Shown in pieces: positions 38,625 through 47,166 of a DNA stretch of 64,000 bases. Source of the stretch: Verrucomicrobiota bacterium (GTDB taxonomy: Bacteria > Verrucomicrobiota > Verrucomicrobiia > Limisphaerales > UBA9464); the NCBI GenBank assembly GCA_017309115.1, contig JAFLEF010000021.1:46807-110806 (forward strand), in the 5' to 3' direction. The notes under the pieces were generated by a model. The model ran no database searches. It was not told the DNA's origin and saw only the letters and a list, made by a program, of their open reading frames with translations. The stretch's first letter is position 1. The number at the start of each line of letters is the position of its first letter. The position numbers were made by a program, and so were the translations under genes.

Positions 38625-40546
38625 GGAGGGGTGATGGTCAAAACGAGAGTCAAACGAGTGACGGTCGATGCGGAATCAACCCGGAATTGCAGGACGTCCC
38701 CGGCGGTGACGGATGTGGTCCATCCGGTCAGTGTGGTGTCGGATGCTTTCTGTGCGGCGCTGAGGGTCGGCTTGGCGCTGGCCGCAATGGATGACGTGGT
38801 GGGAAATCCGGAGTACGTGGACTTGCGGACGTCCACCACAGCGCTGCCGGACACATCGGCCAGCAGGACGGCCTTGGTGATCGTCCCGGTCACTTCCACA
38901 GGTACGCTCGCAATCGTTGAATCGCCGGCGGTGATTGCGCTCCCGGAATTGTCGACCACGTAGGTCACGGGTCGCCCGGGGCTCGGCAGGCGGGCCGAAG
39001 CGACGGTGCCGGTCGTGATGTTCCCGGCGTCGATCCCGGTGCCGACCTTGCTGCCGGACAGGCTGCCGTCGGCGAGATCCGCCAGATCGGCATCGTAGGC
39101 TTGGACGTCGGTGCCGATCACGACTCCAAGCGTGGTGCGACCGGCGGCAGCATCGGCGTCGTCGAGTAGGCCTCGGCCGAAGCTGGTCGTGGTGAGGGCG
39201 GCGATGGAGGTCAGATCCGAATCCACCGGCTGGAAGGCGGCGGAGCTTTGGCCGTCGAGGGTGTCGGCGTCCAATCCGCTGCCAGATCCGTCGACGGTCA
39301 GGAGCTTGGTGAGGATGCCGGAGGCGGTTTCGTCGCCGGTGTTGGTGCCGCTGCTCGTGCCGCTGAAGATGCCGTTCTGAGTGGCCAGCGTGCCGAGGCC
39401 AGCGCTTGAGCGAAGGGCGGCGGCATCGGCGTCGTCAAGGAGACCTCGGCCGTAGCTGGTCGTGGTGAGGGCGGCGATCGAGGTCAGATCCGAATCGGCG
39501 GGCTGGAAGGCGGCGGAGCTTTGGCCGTCGAGGGTGTCGGCATCCAGGCCGCTGCCGGCGCCGTCGACGGTTAGGAGTTTGGTGAGGATGCTGCTCGCGG
39601 TTTCCTCGGTGCCGCTGCCGCTCGCGGCGGGGATCTTTTCCCAGCGTCCCGGACTCGAGTCGCTGACGATGATATTGGGGCGAACGACGTTGGTGCCATT
39701 GCTGGCCGTGGTGCTCTCGGGGCAATAGACCCAGTGACCGATGGGGTCGCCGGTCTGGACGTAGGCCCAGCGGCTCACCTGGTAGACGGTGGCGGCTTGG
39801 AGGTCTTCCAGGGTCGCAGCGATCGCCGGGGTGAGTTCTTTGACGAAGCCGACCTGGGCGAGGGTTTCGGGCAGCTCGGCGCCGGTGAACGGGGTGCTGC
39901 TGGTGAACAGGCCGGCGGTGATGCCCTGGGCGCTGATGTCTTCGCCGGTCAACGTTCCTTCCCAAACGCCGTTGGTGCGGATGATGCCTTGGTTGGCGGC
40001 CAGTTCGGTGAGGTCGGCGTCGAGGGGTTGCAGCGACGGTGCAGAGGTGATGCCGGACCAGGGCACGGAGTCCGCAGTGACGGCGCTGCTCACCTTTCCG
40101 TCGCCGTTGGGGTCGTAGACGGACTGGAGCATGTCGCCGGCGCCGGTGACGGGGACGAAGTCGGGGGCCTGATTCAATCCGCCGGTCACGAGGCTGAGGA
40201 TGTCGTAGGATCCGTCGGTGTCGGGGACGGTGAAGCGGATGCCGTTGATGGTGGCGGCGGTGAGCCGATAGCGGCCGGCCTCCAGGGTGGCGCTGAATTG
40301 GCCGCTGGGGTTGGTGCTGCTGATGACTTTGGTCTGCACCACGACCTGGCCGGGAGCGACGACGAGGGGCGCATCGAGCGGGTCGAAGGTGATCTGGCCG
40401 ACGAAGGGTTGGCCGTCGGGACGCAACAAGCTGCCGGTGACGGTAGCAGCTGAGAGCTGAGAGCTGAGAGCTGAGAGGAAAAGCCCAAGCAAAGCTGAGA
40501 GCTGAGAGCTGAGAGCTGAGAGGTAAAGGCGACGGAACATGATCAA
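38621..40546 (-). CDS. Tail fibre-like protein with repeats and array-built leader
   Basis: 641 residues. Residues 9-33 are two translated type 2 arrays around LLGLF, giving a hydrophobic leader ending LSA-ATV. A domain of ~95 residues (VTGSLLRPDGQPFVG to SYDILSLVTG) is shared with the 1192-residue protein. Two near-identical ~60-residue blocks (ILTKLLTVDG, LDADTLDGQSSAAFQ, DLTSIAALTTTS, GRGLLDDADAAA) lie around 305-365 and 395-455, coded by near-identical DNA. The C-terminus (TYVVDNSGSAITAG to TLVLTITPP) is typical of phage fibre tips. Fibre repeats like these favour recombinational length change. Confidence 0.7.
   Translation of the reverse strand: MIMFRRLYLSALSSQLSALLGLFLSALSSQLSAATVTGSLLRPDGQPFVGQITFDPLDAPLVVAPGQVVVQTKVISSTNPSGQFSATLEAGRYRLTAATINGIRFTVPDTDGSYDILSLVTGGLNQAPDFVPVTGAGDMLQSVYDPNGDGKVSSAVTADSVPWSGITSAPSLQPLDADLTELAANQGIIRTNGVWEGTLTGEDISAQGITAGLFTSSTPFTGAELPETLAQVGFVKELTPAIAATLEDLQAATVYQVSRWAYVQTGDPIGHWVYCPESTTASNGTNVVRPNIIVSDSSPGRWEKIPAASGSGTEETASSILTKLLTVDGAGSGLDADTLDGQSSAAFQPADSDLTSIAALTTTSYGRGLLDDADAAALRSSAGLGTLATQNGIFSGTSSGTNTGDETASGILTKLLTVDGSGSGLDADTLDGQSSAAFQPVDSDLTSIAALTTTSFGRGLLDDADAAAGRTTLGVVIGTDVQAYDADLADLADGSLSGSKVGTGIDAGNITTGTVASARLPSPGRPVTYVVDNSGSAITAGDSTIASVPVEVTGTITKAVLLADVSGSAVVDVRKSTYSGFPTTSSIAASAKPTLSAAQKASDTTLTGWTTSVTAGDVLQFRVDSASTVTRLTLVLTITPP
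39170..39595. repeat. Direct repeat within the tail-fibre gene
   Basis: DNA at about 39150-39320 is nearly the same as about 39420-39595 (shared runs such as GGTGAGGGCGGCGAT and GGTCAGATCCGAATC), coding two copies of the fibre block. Confidence 0.8.
40449..40522. repeat. Two heptad arrays type 2 at the fibre N-terminus
   Basis: Arrays at 40449-40479 and 40494-40522, 14 bases apart, read in frame as LSALSSQLSA. Confidence 0.9.
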
Positions 40547-41043
40547 AGGCCTTTCAGATTGCTGCGGGTAAATTGGCGGGTCTCGGTGGTGAGGTTCTGC
40601 ACACCGGGGCCGGCGGGGGTCATGCTTTGCTCGCTCTCGGGATCGTCGGGGGCGGTCACGGCGAGTTCACCTTTGGCCACCATGTCGAGGTCCTTCTCCA
40701 GCTGGGTGAGGCGGGTGCGCTGGTCTTCGGTGAGGGCGAGCGAATCGGATCCGCCTTGGCCGCCGAGGCCGGAGGTGGGGCCGAGGCGTCCGAGGATCTG
40801 GACGAGGATGCGCAGGGCGGCGAGTTCTAGGAACTCGGGCGGGATGCGGGCGGGATCGTCGTCGAGGGCGTTCGTCCCGCGGGCGCTGGCCTTGGCGCGG
40901 ATCTGGGCGACGACGGTGTCGCGGATGACGCCGAACCAGCGGTCGCTTTCGAGCGAGTCATCGGCGGCCCACGCGGTTTCGAGGCGTTCGTTGCGGGCGA
41001 AGGCGAGGACGTCGCTGAGTTCTACGTTTTTCCAGGCGGCCAC
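40543..41043 (-). CDS. Head-completion-like protein (DUF1320/gp36 position)
   Basis: 166 residues starting MAAWKNVELSDVLAFARNERLETAW, mostly helical: DTVVAQIRAKASARGTN, RIPPEFLELAALRILVQILGRLG, LTEDQRTRLTQLEKDLDMVAKGEL. Mu-like phages carry a helical gp36/DUF1320 connector directly after the capsid gene, and this matches in place, size and pattern. It overlaps the fibre gene by 4 bases. It lies behind the capsid terminator, so it needs read-through or its own promoter. Confidence 0.6.
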   Translation of the reverse strand: MAAWKNVELSDVLAFARNERLETAWAADDSLESDRWFGVIRDTVVAQIRAKASARGTNALDDDPARIPPEFLELAALRILVQILGRLGPTSGLGGQGGSDSLALTEDQRTRLTQLEKDLDMVAKGELAVTAPDDPESEQSMTPAGPGVQNLTTETRQFTRSNLKGL

Positions 41044-41048
41044 GGGGA

Positions 41049-41078
41049 AGTTGAGAGTTGAAAGTTGAGAGTTGAGAG
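41049..41078. repeat. Heptad array type 1
   Basis: Four TTGAGAG/TTGAAAG units between the capsid terminator and the head-completion-like gene. Confidence 0.85.
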
Positions 41079-41083
41079 ACCGG

Positions 41084-41122
41084 AGAAGAAAACGGCCGCG
41101 AGCTGGGGAGCCCGCGGCCGTC
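41084..41122 (-). terminator. Rho-independent terminator after the capsid gene
   Basis: On the minus strand a ~12-base stem ACGGCCGCGGGC..GCTCGCGGCCGT (one mismatch, 6-base loop) is followed by TTTCTTCT. It lies 41 bases past the capsid stop and would close the protease-decoration-capsid unit. Confidence 0.8.
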
Positions 41123-41162
41123 GTGTGTCAGGGGCCCGGTATTACGGGAGGGGAGAAAACGC

Positions 41163-42131
41163 TTACGAGTATTGCGTGGTGATGAGGGTGCCAGAGGTGC
41201 CGTCGACCACTTTCTCAGCGGTGTTCTGGCGCACGCGGACCATGGTGGAGCGGCGGTTCTCGTTGCGGTAGGTCTCGGAGACAAACACGCCGCCCTCTTG
41301 GTTCCAGTAGAGGGTGAAGCCAGCGCCGCCATCCTGCGCCATGCTGGCGTTCGGGTTGACGTTGCCCACCCAGACGTAGGTGTTGCCCCAGATCTGGGAG
41401 ACGCTCTTGGCGGCTCCTTTCTTGGCGGTGTTCTGCCGGGCGCGACCGACGAGCACGCGGGTGATGCCGTAGTCGGCAAAGCTCGCGGCGATGTTGGCCG
41501 CGTTCATGGGCATGTCGCCGTTGCCCTTCAGCTGGCCGCGCACCCAGTTCTGCAACTTGGTGGAGAGCGCCAGGCGGGTGAGGACCGCCTTGCTGAGTAC
41601 AATCGTGTTGACCTGAACGGCGTTGTCTTCCACTCGATCAATCGCGGCCAGGACGTCCTGGGCGAAGTCGATGGTGGCGAGGTTGGCCGCAGTGTAGGCC
41701 ACGGCGGAGTTGGTGCCCGAACCGAAGTTCGAGGTGTTCATGATCGCCGCCGCGACCCGGACCTCGTGGGCGAGGCGCATGTTGCGCAGCGTGAGGCGGG
41801 CGGCGGTGAGTTCGGCGTTGAAGTACCGGGCCAAGTCGCGAGCCTCGGCATCGTCCACGGCTTCCTCGAGACCGCGATCGACGCAATCGTAGGTGTCGGT
41901 GCCCCACTTGCGGGAGACCTCGCCATACGAGCCGGAGGCAGCGCGTTCAGTGGCGACGGCATCGAGCAACGCGCCACCGGCGATGTCGATCTTGGGGTAG
42001 GTGCCAGATTTGGCGGACACCCCGAGCGGGGGCATCACGAGGGCGCCAATGTGGAACGTGTCGGCTGCGCTGGCCTCTTCGACCACCGCGTTGATGTCGG
42101 CGCGGATCGTCGCGCCACCAGAAGGGTACAT
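41163..42131 (-). CDS. Major capsid protein
   Basis: 322 residues. After an extended N-arm (MYPSGGATIRADINAVVEEASAADTFHIGALVMPPLGV) comes a helix-rich block DDAEARDLARYFNAELTAARLTLRNMRLAHEVRVAAAIMN, which is typical of this capsid family, and later strands (ITRVLVGRARQNTAKKG, VWVGNVNPNAS, TLYWNQEGGVFVSETYRNENRRSTMVRVRQ). An HK97-like fold is expected. It follows the protease/scaffold and decoration genes, as in other phages of this class, and precedes a terminator. The identification rests on position, length and pattern. Confidence 0.8.
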   Translation of the reverse strand: MYPSGGATIRADINAVVEEASAADTFHIGALVMPPLGVSAKSGTYPKIDIAGGALLDAVATERAASGSYGEVSRKWGTDTYDCVDRGLEEAVDDAEARDLARYFNAELTAARLTLRNMRLAHEVRVAAAIMNTSNFGSGTNSAVAYTAANLATIDFAQDVLAAIDRVEDNAVQVNTIVLSKAVLTRLALSTKLQNWVRGQLKGNGDMPMNAANIAASFADYGITRVLVGRARQNTAKKGAAKSVSQIWGNTYVWVGNVNPNASMAQDGGAGFTLYWNQEGGVFVSETYRNENRRSTMVRVRQNTAEKVVDGTSGTLITTQYS

Positions 42132-42172
42132 GTGTCAGTCCTTAGTTTAGGGATTGCTGGAGGTGGGGACGC

Positions 42173-42535
42173 TTACGCGCCTTTCTCAATACGAGCGCAC
42201 TCGATGAGATTGTTGTCGGCCGCGGCCGCTTCGAGGGCGACCAGGTTGATCGCCGTGGTGCCGGTATCGTCCACTTCGCCGGCGGCGGTGGGATACAGCT
42301 GGGCGCCCGCCGCGATGGGGGCACTGGCGCGACAGATGAAGGTACCGGGCGCGGACCAGAGCTTGACGGTGACGACGCCACCGGAGGCGGCATCATGGAT
42401 CGCGACGCCGATCGCGGCGTCGGTGGCCGCTGCGATGTCGGCCTGGCCCGAAGAGATCTTGATGCGCTGGCCCTGGGAGATGGCCGCCGCCGTGACGAGG
42501 CCCTTGAAGCCCATGCTGTTTTCGGTCGTGTTCAT
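42173..42535 (-). CDS. DUF2190-type capsid decoration protein
   Basis: 120 residues: GLVTAAAISQGQRIKISSGQADIAAATDAAIGVAIHDAASGGVVTVKLWSAPGTFICRASAPIAAGAQLYPTAAGEV. This beta-rich pattern with G-V-A and a late LYP is characteristic of DUF2190 decoration or head-fibre proteins, which stabilise the capsid at the threefold axes. It sits between protease/scaffold and capsid, the usual place. Confidence 0.75.
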   Translation of the reverse strand: MNTTENSMGFKGLVTAAAISQGQRIKISSGQADIAAATDAAIGVAIHDAASGGVVTVKLWSAPGTFICRASAPIAAGAQLYPTAAGEVDDTGTTAINLVALEAAAADNNLIECARIEKGA

Positions 42536-42540
42536 TTAGG

Positions 42541-42572
42541 GAGTTGAGAGTTCGAAGTTGAGAGTTGAGAGA
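42541..42572. repeat. Heptad array type 1
   Basis: Four units with one decayed (TTCGAAG) between the decoration gene and the protease/scaffold stop. Confidence 0.85.
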
Positions 42573-42578
42573 CCGGGA

Positions 42579-43721
42579 TCAGCTGAGAGCAGGCTTCTGA
42601 CCGGCGTGGAGCCAAGCGGTGTAGCCGCCGCGGTTGAGGCGCACGGCTTCCATGACGGCGGTGCCCTTGGGCTTTCCGGCCGTGGCCAAGCGATTGACGG
42701 TGGCGACGAATCCTTCGGGCGATTCGTTTTCGACGGTGGCATCGGCCGCAGGCGCGGGCCGGTCGGTGGTCTTCACCTTCGCGGGGAGCTTGGCGAGGAC
42801 GGGGGATTCGTTGGCGAAGTCGGCGGCCAGTCGGCGCTTCCACACTTCGGACTCGGCAGCAGTGATGCGGCCATCGGCCACGGCTCCGGCGATCAACGCG
42901 GAGTGGTGGGCCTTCACTTCGTTGGCCAGGTCACCGGCGAGCTTGGTCTTCTCGGTGGTGGCGGCGTCCAACTGGGTCTTCAGTTGGTCGCGTTCGGTGA
43001 GGAGGCTGGTCTTCTCATTGGCCAGCGTGGCGGCACCCTGGAGCTTCGGGGCGAGCCCGGCCAGAGCGGTGAGGATGGCGTCGTCACTGGCACTGTTGTC
43101 CAGCGTGACACCGAGGGCGGCCATGGCGGCCACGAGTTTCAGTTTGTCCATTTGAGGTGTGGTGTTGAGCAGCTCGCTGGAGAGGTTGGGCGACGGCGTA
43201 AGGCCGGCAGAGATGTAGGCGGTGGGCTCGTACACCAAGCGGCCAGCGTCTTCGCCCGTGGGTTGCCCCGACAGGCGAACGCTGAAGAACAACTTGGAAT
43301 CGCCGTTGAGCAGATCGGCCCCGGCGGCGTTGAACACCGGCAGCCCATACAAGCCATCGTCGCGGGCTTCGAGGCGCTGCATGAGTCCCTTCTCAGCCTT
43401 GTCGGGATAGCGTGAGCCATTGACCGGGCTGTCGGGGTGACCCAGGTAAATGGGCGCACCTCGCTGGAATCGCTTAATCTTCCCCAACACTCCGTTGAAC
43501 TGATCCGCCAGGCGGCGGGAGTTTTCCAGGGTGATCCGCTGAATCACCTGCACGCAGCCCTGATCGTCCACGGCGACTTGAGGGAACGCAGCCTTGAAGG
43601 CGTCCACGTTTTCCAGCACGGCGGCATTGGGGGCATCGCCGTAGGGGGCGAGGAGGACCCAACCTTCGTGGTCGCGGGAAAGATCGTTGCTGACTGTGAG
43701 GATGACGTCGGGCGGATTCAC
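42579..43721 (-). CDS. Mu I-like prohead protease with C-terminal scaffold
   Basis: 380 residues from the GTG at 43721, 11 bases after late motif C. Residues ~1-200 form the protease part (IKRFQRGAPIYLGHPDSPVNG, GLMQRLEARDDGLYGLPVFNAAGADLLNGDSKLFFSVRLSG, YEPTAYISAGLTPSPN); GHPD and the later Ser match Mu I-like proteases. A Thr/Leu/Lys-rich coiled coil (about 240-300) is the scaffold, as in Mu where I and Z share a frame. An internal Met (MDKLKLVAAMAALGV, near 190) could start a scaffold-only product. It matures the prohead. Confidence 0.78.
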   Translation of the reverse strand: MNPPDVILTVSNDLSRDHEGWVLLAPYGDAPNAAVLENVDAFKAAFPQVAVDDQGCVQVIQRITLENSRRLADQFNGVLGKIKRFQRGAPIYLGHPDSPVNGSRYPDKAEKGLMQRLEARDDGLYGLPVFNAAGADLLNGDSKLFFSVRLSGQPTGEDAGRLVYEPTAYISAGLTPSPNLSSELLNTTPQMDKLKLVAAMAALGVTLDNSASDDAILTALAGLAPKLQGAATLANEKTSLLTERDQLKTQLDAATTEKTKLAGDLANEVKAHHSALIAGAVADGRITAAESEVWKRRLAADFANESPVLAKLPAKVKTTDRPAPAADATVENESPEGFVATVNRLATAGKPKGTAVMEAVRLNRGGYTAWLHAGQKPALS

Positions 43722-43732
43722 TGTGCGCCGTT

Positions 43733-43764
43733 GTCATACCATCCGGCGGGGCGAATGCCCGTGC
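43733..43764 (-). promoter_or_regulatory. Late-promoter-like motif C
   Basis: Leftward GCACGGGCATTC, 11 bases, TGGTATGAC, then 11 bases to the GTG of the protease gene. The upstream flank (CTTTCGGTCGCGGC) also resembles those of motifs A and B. Confidence 0.65.
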
Positions 43765-43781
43765 GCCGCGACCGAAAGGCG

Positions 43782-43871
43782 AAGGGGTAAGCGGTAAGCG
43801 GTAAGGGGTAAACGCGCTACCCCTGCTCGCCTGCTGGCCGTTCGCTTACCGCTTGCCGCTTCCCGCTTACC
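43782..43871. repeat. Inverted pair of type 3 heptad arrays
   Basis: GGGGTAA/GCGGTAA units at 43782-43812 face TTACCGC/TTGCCGC/TTCCCGC units at 43843-43871 across a ~30-base spacer. The portal stop TAA is the first unit of the array read leftwards. Architecture and spacer (TGCTCGCCTGCTGG-like) match 30600-30700. Confidence 0.85.
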
Positions 43872-45444
43872 GTTTCCCCGTGAACCCTTGCGCCATGGCA
43901 GTGCCGAGGGCGCCTTCGACGGCGCGGACTAGGGCTGCGTCGGCGCGGGCGGTGCGGCGGAGCCAGTCGGGGATTTCGCGCCGGAAGATTTCCAGGGCGC
44001 GGGCTTGGGCTTCGGGATCTTCGATCTGGGCGATGTTCTCCAAGCGGGCGCGGACGGGGGTGAGCACGCCGGCGAGTTGCTCGGCCACGTCGTCGAGGGC
44101 GGCGGCGGTGAACTGACGGGCGGATTCGTTGGCCAGGTCGGCGGCGCCCGGGGCGGCGTTGGGATCCTGCTGCGCCGGATCTGCGGCGGGCTTGCTGGGC
44201 GGTTGCAGGAGTTCGTCGTCGTCGTCGGGCGCGGGGCGTCCGTAGCGCTCGCGGGCGTCGTCCACGCTGAGGGGCACGCCAGCGGCGAGGAAGAATTGAT
44301 CGACCAGCAGTTCCTTGGTGGCGTCGATGCGCTTGGGCGGAGTGATCTGGACGTAGGCCAACGGGGTGACGCCTTCGCCGAAGAGGTACTCGATCACCTG
44401 CGGGTCGATGCGGGTGTTGAGGATGTCGGAGACGAATTGGGCGTCGTCGGATTCCAGCAGATTGGACTCGGCACCCTGGAGGCTGGCGCCGGATCCGTCG
44501 CCTTGGCCGGCAGACATGGTGCTGAGATCGGCTCCGCGCCAGAGGGCGGAAATCCAGCGGTCGCAGAATTCCACCAGGCCGGGCTGGGGTCCGCTGGATC
44601 CGCCGCCGGCGCCGGCGGCTTGGACCAGCTCGACCATGGCGTCGGTGTTCATTACGGCGCCACCGTCGGAGATCAAGTTCTTCACCACTTCGGTCAGGGC
44701 GATCCATTCGGGGCTGCCTTGGGCGGCGGACGTTTTGCCGATGACGAAGGGCAGTCCGAACTTTTCGGAGAACATGGCCCAGTCTTGCAGGCCCAGCTGC
44801 TGGAGGCAGACGAGCACGGCGGTGGCGCGCATGAGGCCATCGCCCACCGAGACCAGCCATTCGTTGCGGGGCATTTCGTCGCCGGTCGTGGCGATGGCGT
44901 TGGGCCGCCAGCGGAGGCGCCCGGTCTCATTCTCGAAACACTCCAGGGGCCAGAGGGTGAACAACGCGGAGAACGGCCGATCGCCCACGGGCGGGCGCCA
45001 GGTGATCTCGTGAACGCTGAACCGCATTCCCTGGGCGTCGAGGATCTGCTGGGCGAGCAGACGGAATCCCCCGCCCTGGTCGCGATCCAGGAGGCTGGTG
45101 GCTTCGACGTGATTGTAGAACTGGGAGAGCGCTTCCTGGTGGGCCTTGGCTTCCTCCTTCTTTTCGTCGGGGATGTCGGAGCGGGTCAGGACGGTCCAGG
45201 GCATTCGGCCGAGGGCCTTCTCGCGTTTGCGGGCGACGGAGGCGACGGAGTAGTTGCGGTCCTTGAGCTTTCGCCAGAGGCGCGGGGCGTTGGTGAACCG
45301 GCCGCGTTCGAACTCGTCGAGCGAGGAGGCGAGACGCTCGGGATCGAGGGCGCTGCTGGACGGCAGGCGCTGCTGGATGAGCTGCTTGACCTGCTGGGCA
45401 TCGACCCGCTGGGTGACTTCGACGGTGGGGGATTCGGGCGTCAT
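43867..45444 (-). CDS. Mu gp29-like portal protein (DUF935)
   Basis: 525 residues, the DUF935 length. Blocks: LWRKLKDRNYSVASVARKREKALGRMPWTVL, AQQILDAQGMRFSVHEITWRP, then LMRATAVLVCLQQLGLQDWAMFSEKFGLPFVIGKTSA, LISDGGAVMNTDAMVELVQAAGAGGGSSG, FCDRWISALWRGADLSTMSAGQGDGSGASLQGAES. All are typical of Mu gp29-like portals. The portal ring is the DNA gate and terminase dock. The C-terminal ~130 residues are acidic then helical. Its TAA stop is contributed by a heptad unit. Confidence 0.88.
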   Translation of the reverse strand: MTPESPTVEVTQRVDAQQVKQLIQQRLPSSSALDPERLASSLDEFERGRFTNAPRLWRKLKDRNYSVASVARKREKALGRMPWTVLTRSDIPDEKKEEAKAHQEALSQFYNHVEATSLLDRDQGGGFRLLAQQILDAQGMRFSVHEITWRPPVGDRPFSALFTLWPLECFENETGRLRWRPNAIATTGDEMPRNEWLVSVGDGLMRATAVLVCLQQLGLQDWAMFSEKFGLPFVIGKTSAAQGSPEWIALTEVVKNLISDGGAVMNTDAMVELVQAAGAGGGSSGPQPGLVEFCDRWISALWRGADLSTMSAGQGDGSGASLQGAESNLLESDDAQFVSDILNTRIDPQVIEYLFGEGVTPLAYVQITPPKRIDATKELLVDQFFLAAGVPLSVDDARERYGRPAPDDDDELLQPPSKPAADPAQQDPNAAPGAADLANESARQFTAAALDDVAEQLAGVLTPVRARLENIAQIEDPEAQARALEIFRREIPDWLRRTARADAALVRAVEGALGTAMAQGFTGKR

Positions 45445-45666
<222 letters not shown>

Positions 45667-47166
45667 TCATACGATGCGCCTCCCGCGGGCGGCTCGGCCG
45701 GTGTTGACGGGTTCGTACCTAAACGGGCCGCCGCCGGTGCTGGCGGCACGCACGGCCAAGGCTAACGCGGTGCAGCGGTCGGCGTGGCCGTCGGGGCTGT
45801 GGGGGGCGCGGTAGGTGATGTTACCACCCGGGGTGGTGATGCGGTGGACGCTGTGGAGGTCTTCCCGCAGGACGCGATCGGCCGGGATGCCGAGGGTCTT
45901 TTGGTCGGCGATCATCCGGAGCTTGCTGAAGATGTCCTGCTTCAGATCCTGGGTGAAGGTGCAGAGCTCGATCTTTCCGAACTTGTCTTTCTGCGGATCC
46001 CACTCGCCGAATTCTTTCACGAGGAAATCGCCGAGGCCGACGCCGGGACCGGTGTAGTCGAAGCACACGCGACGGGCGCGGCGGATCCGAGGCCGGAGCA
46101 TGTCGAGTTGGTCGGGGGTGCTCATGCCCTGGACGGCGTGGACCTCGCGGGTCATGCGGTAGGCGCCGGCGATGACGGACAAGGCCCAGCAGACGGTGAG
46201 GTCCTTTTTCCGGCCGAAGTCGATACCGAGGTGGAGGGGCTCACTGTCGCGGGTGTCGGTCCAGAATTCGGGCGGGACGCCGAGGGTGGCGAGGGGATTC
46301 TCGATCGCGGCCAGGACTTCGTAGGGGAGAAGGACGGCGGCGGTGTCGAGAAACTCGCAGAGAAACTCCTGAGCCCAGCCTTCGGGATCGTCGATGGCGG
46401 CGCGGAGTTCCTCCAGGTTGACGGGGAGTCCGTCGCGGACGGCATCCTCAATGGTGACCTTGTGGCAACTCCACTTGGCGCCCGGGACCTGAAAATTCTT
46501 TTCCCAGAGGTCGGCGAACTTGTTGCCGCGTCCGTTGGGGGTGGAGATGAGGCGGACCTTCTTCTCGCCACCTCGGAGCGGGTTGGTGATGGAGGGGAGG
46601 ACGGCGCGCCACGTTTTGTCGGGATCGTCGAAGAAGGCGAACTCGGTGAGCAGGAGATTGGCGGAGAATCCCCGGACGGTGTCGGGACGCCCGGGCACGG
46701 CGATGACGCGGGTGCCGTGCGGAAAGGTCATCGTCGCGGACTTGAGCAGCGCCTCGGAGCTGTCGCGGTCTTCGACGTAATCGGCAATGGAGACCTGGAA
46801 CGCTTCGGCCCATTCCTTCCATTTCTCGAAGGACTCCAGGGCCTGACGTTCGGAGGGGGCGCCGACGAGCCAGGTGGTTTTCTCTTTGCGGAGTTCAGCG
46901 GCGAAGCAATCGGCAATGCCCTCTCCACCGCTGGAGAAGTCTTTGCCGACCTGGCGGGCCATGAGGCCGATCTTCCACCGGGCCTTGTCGTTCACCCAGC
47001 GGCGCTGGTACGGCAGGAGGAGATCCAGGGGGCTGGAGATGGAGGCAATAGTGGGGCCAGCGGCCGGAGTTGGGTTCTCCTTCGGTCCGCGAGTGCGCGC
47101 GTCCCGTTGGGACTTTCCTCCGGGCACTCCGCTGGCCCCGGTTTGCTTTATGGGGGAATTGGTCAT
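45667..47166 (-). CDS. Terminase large subunit (Mu gp28-like)
   Basis: 499 residues. ATPase part: adenine/Walker A region KIGLMARQVGKDFSSGGEGI (about 66-85, a deviant P-loop typical of terminases), Walker B NLLLTEFAFFDDPDKTWRA (about 168-186), coupling segment RLISTPNGRGNKF. Nuclease part: LGIDFGRKKDLTVCWAL (about 312) and SPDGHADRCTALALAVRA (about 455-472) with the metal-binding Asp residues. It packages DNA by headful into the prohead together with gp27. It overlaps gp27 by 4 bases. Confidence 0.92.
   Translation of the reverse strand: MTNSPIKQTGASGVPGGKSQRDARTRGPKENPTPAAGPTIASISSPLDLLLPYQRRWVNDKARWKIGLMARQVGKDFSSGGEGIADCFAAELRKEKTTWLVGAPSERQALESFEKWKEWAEAFQVSIADYVEDRDSSEALLKSATMTFPHGTRVIAVPGRPDTVRGFSANLLLTEFAFFDDPDKTWRAVLPSITNPLRGGEKKVRLISTPNGRGNKFADLWEKNFQVPGAKWSCHKVTIEDAVRDGLPVNLEELRAAIDDPEGWAQEFLCEFLDTAAVLLPYEVLAAIENPLATLGVPPEFWTDTRDSEPLHLGIDFGRKKDLTVCWALSVIAGAYRMTREVHAVQGMSTPDQLDMLRPRIRRARRVCFDYTGPGVGLGDFLVKEFGEWDPQKDKFGKIELCTFTQDLKQDIFSKLRMIADQKTLGIPADRVLREDLHSVHRITTPGGNITYRAPHSPDGHADRCTALALAVRAASTGGGPFRYEPVNTGRAARGRRIV

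Noticed and set aside
31791-40546. Diversity-generating retroelement for the fibre genes
   Set aside because: No reverse transcriptase or template/variable repeat pair was seen; the internal duplication is an ordinary direct repeat.
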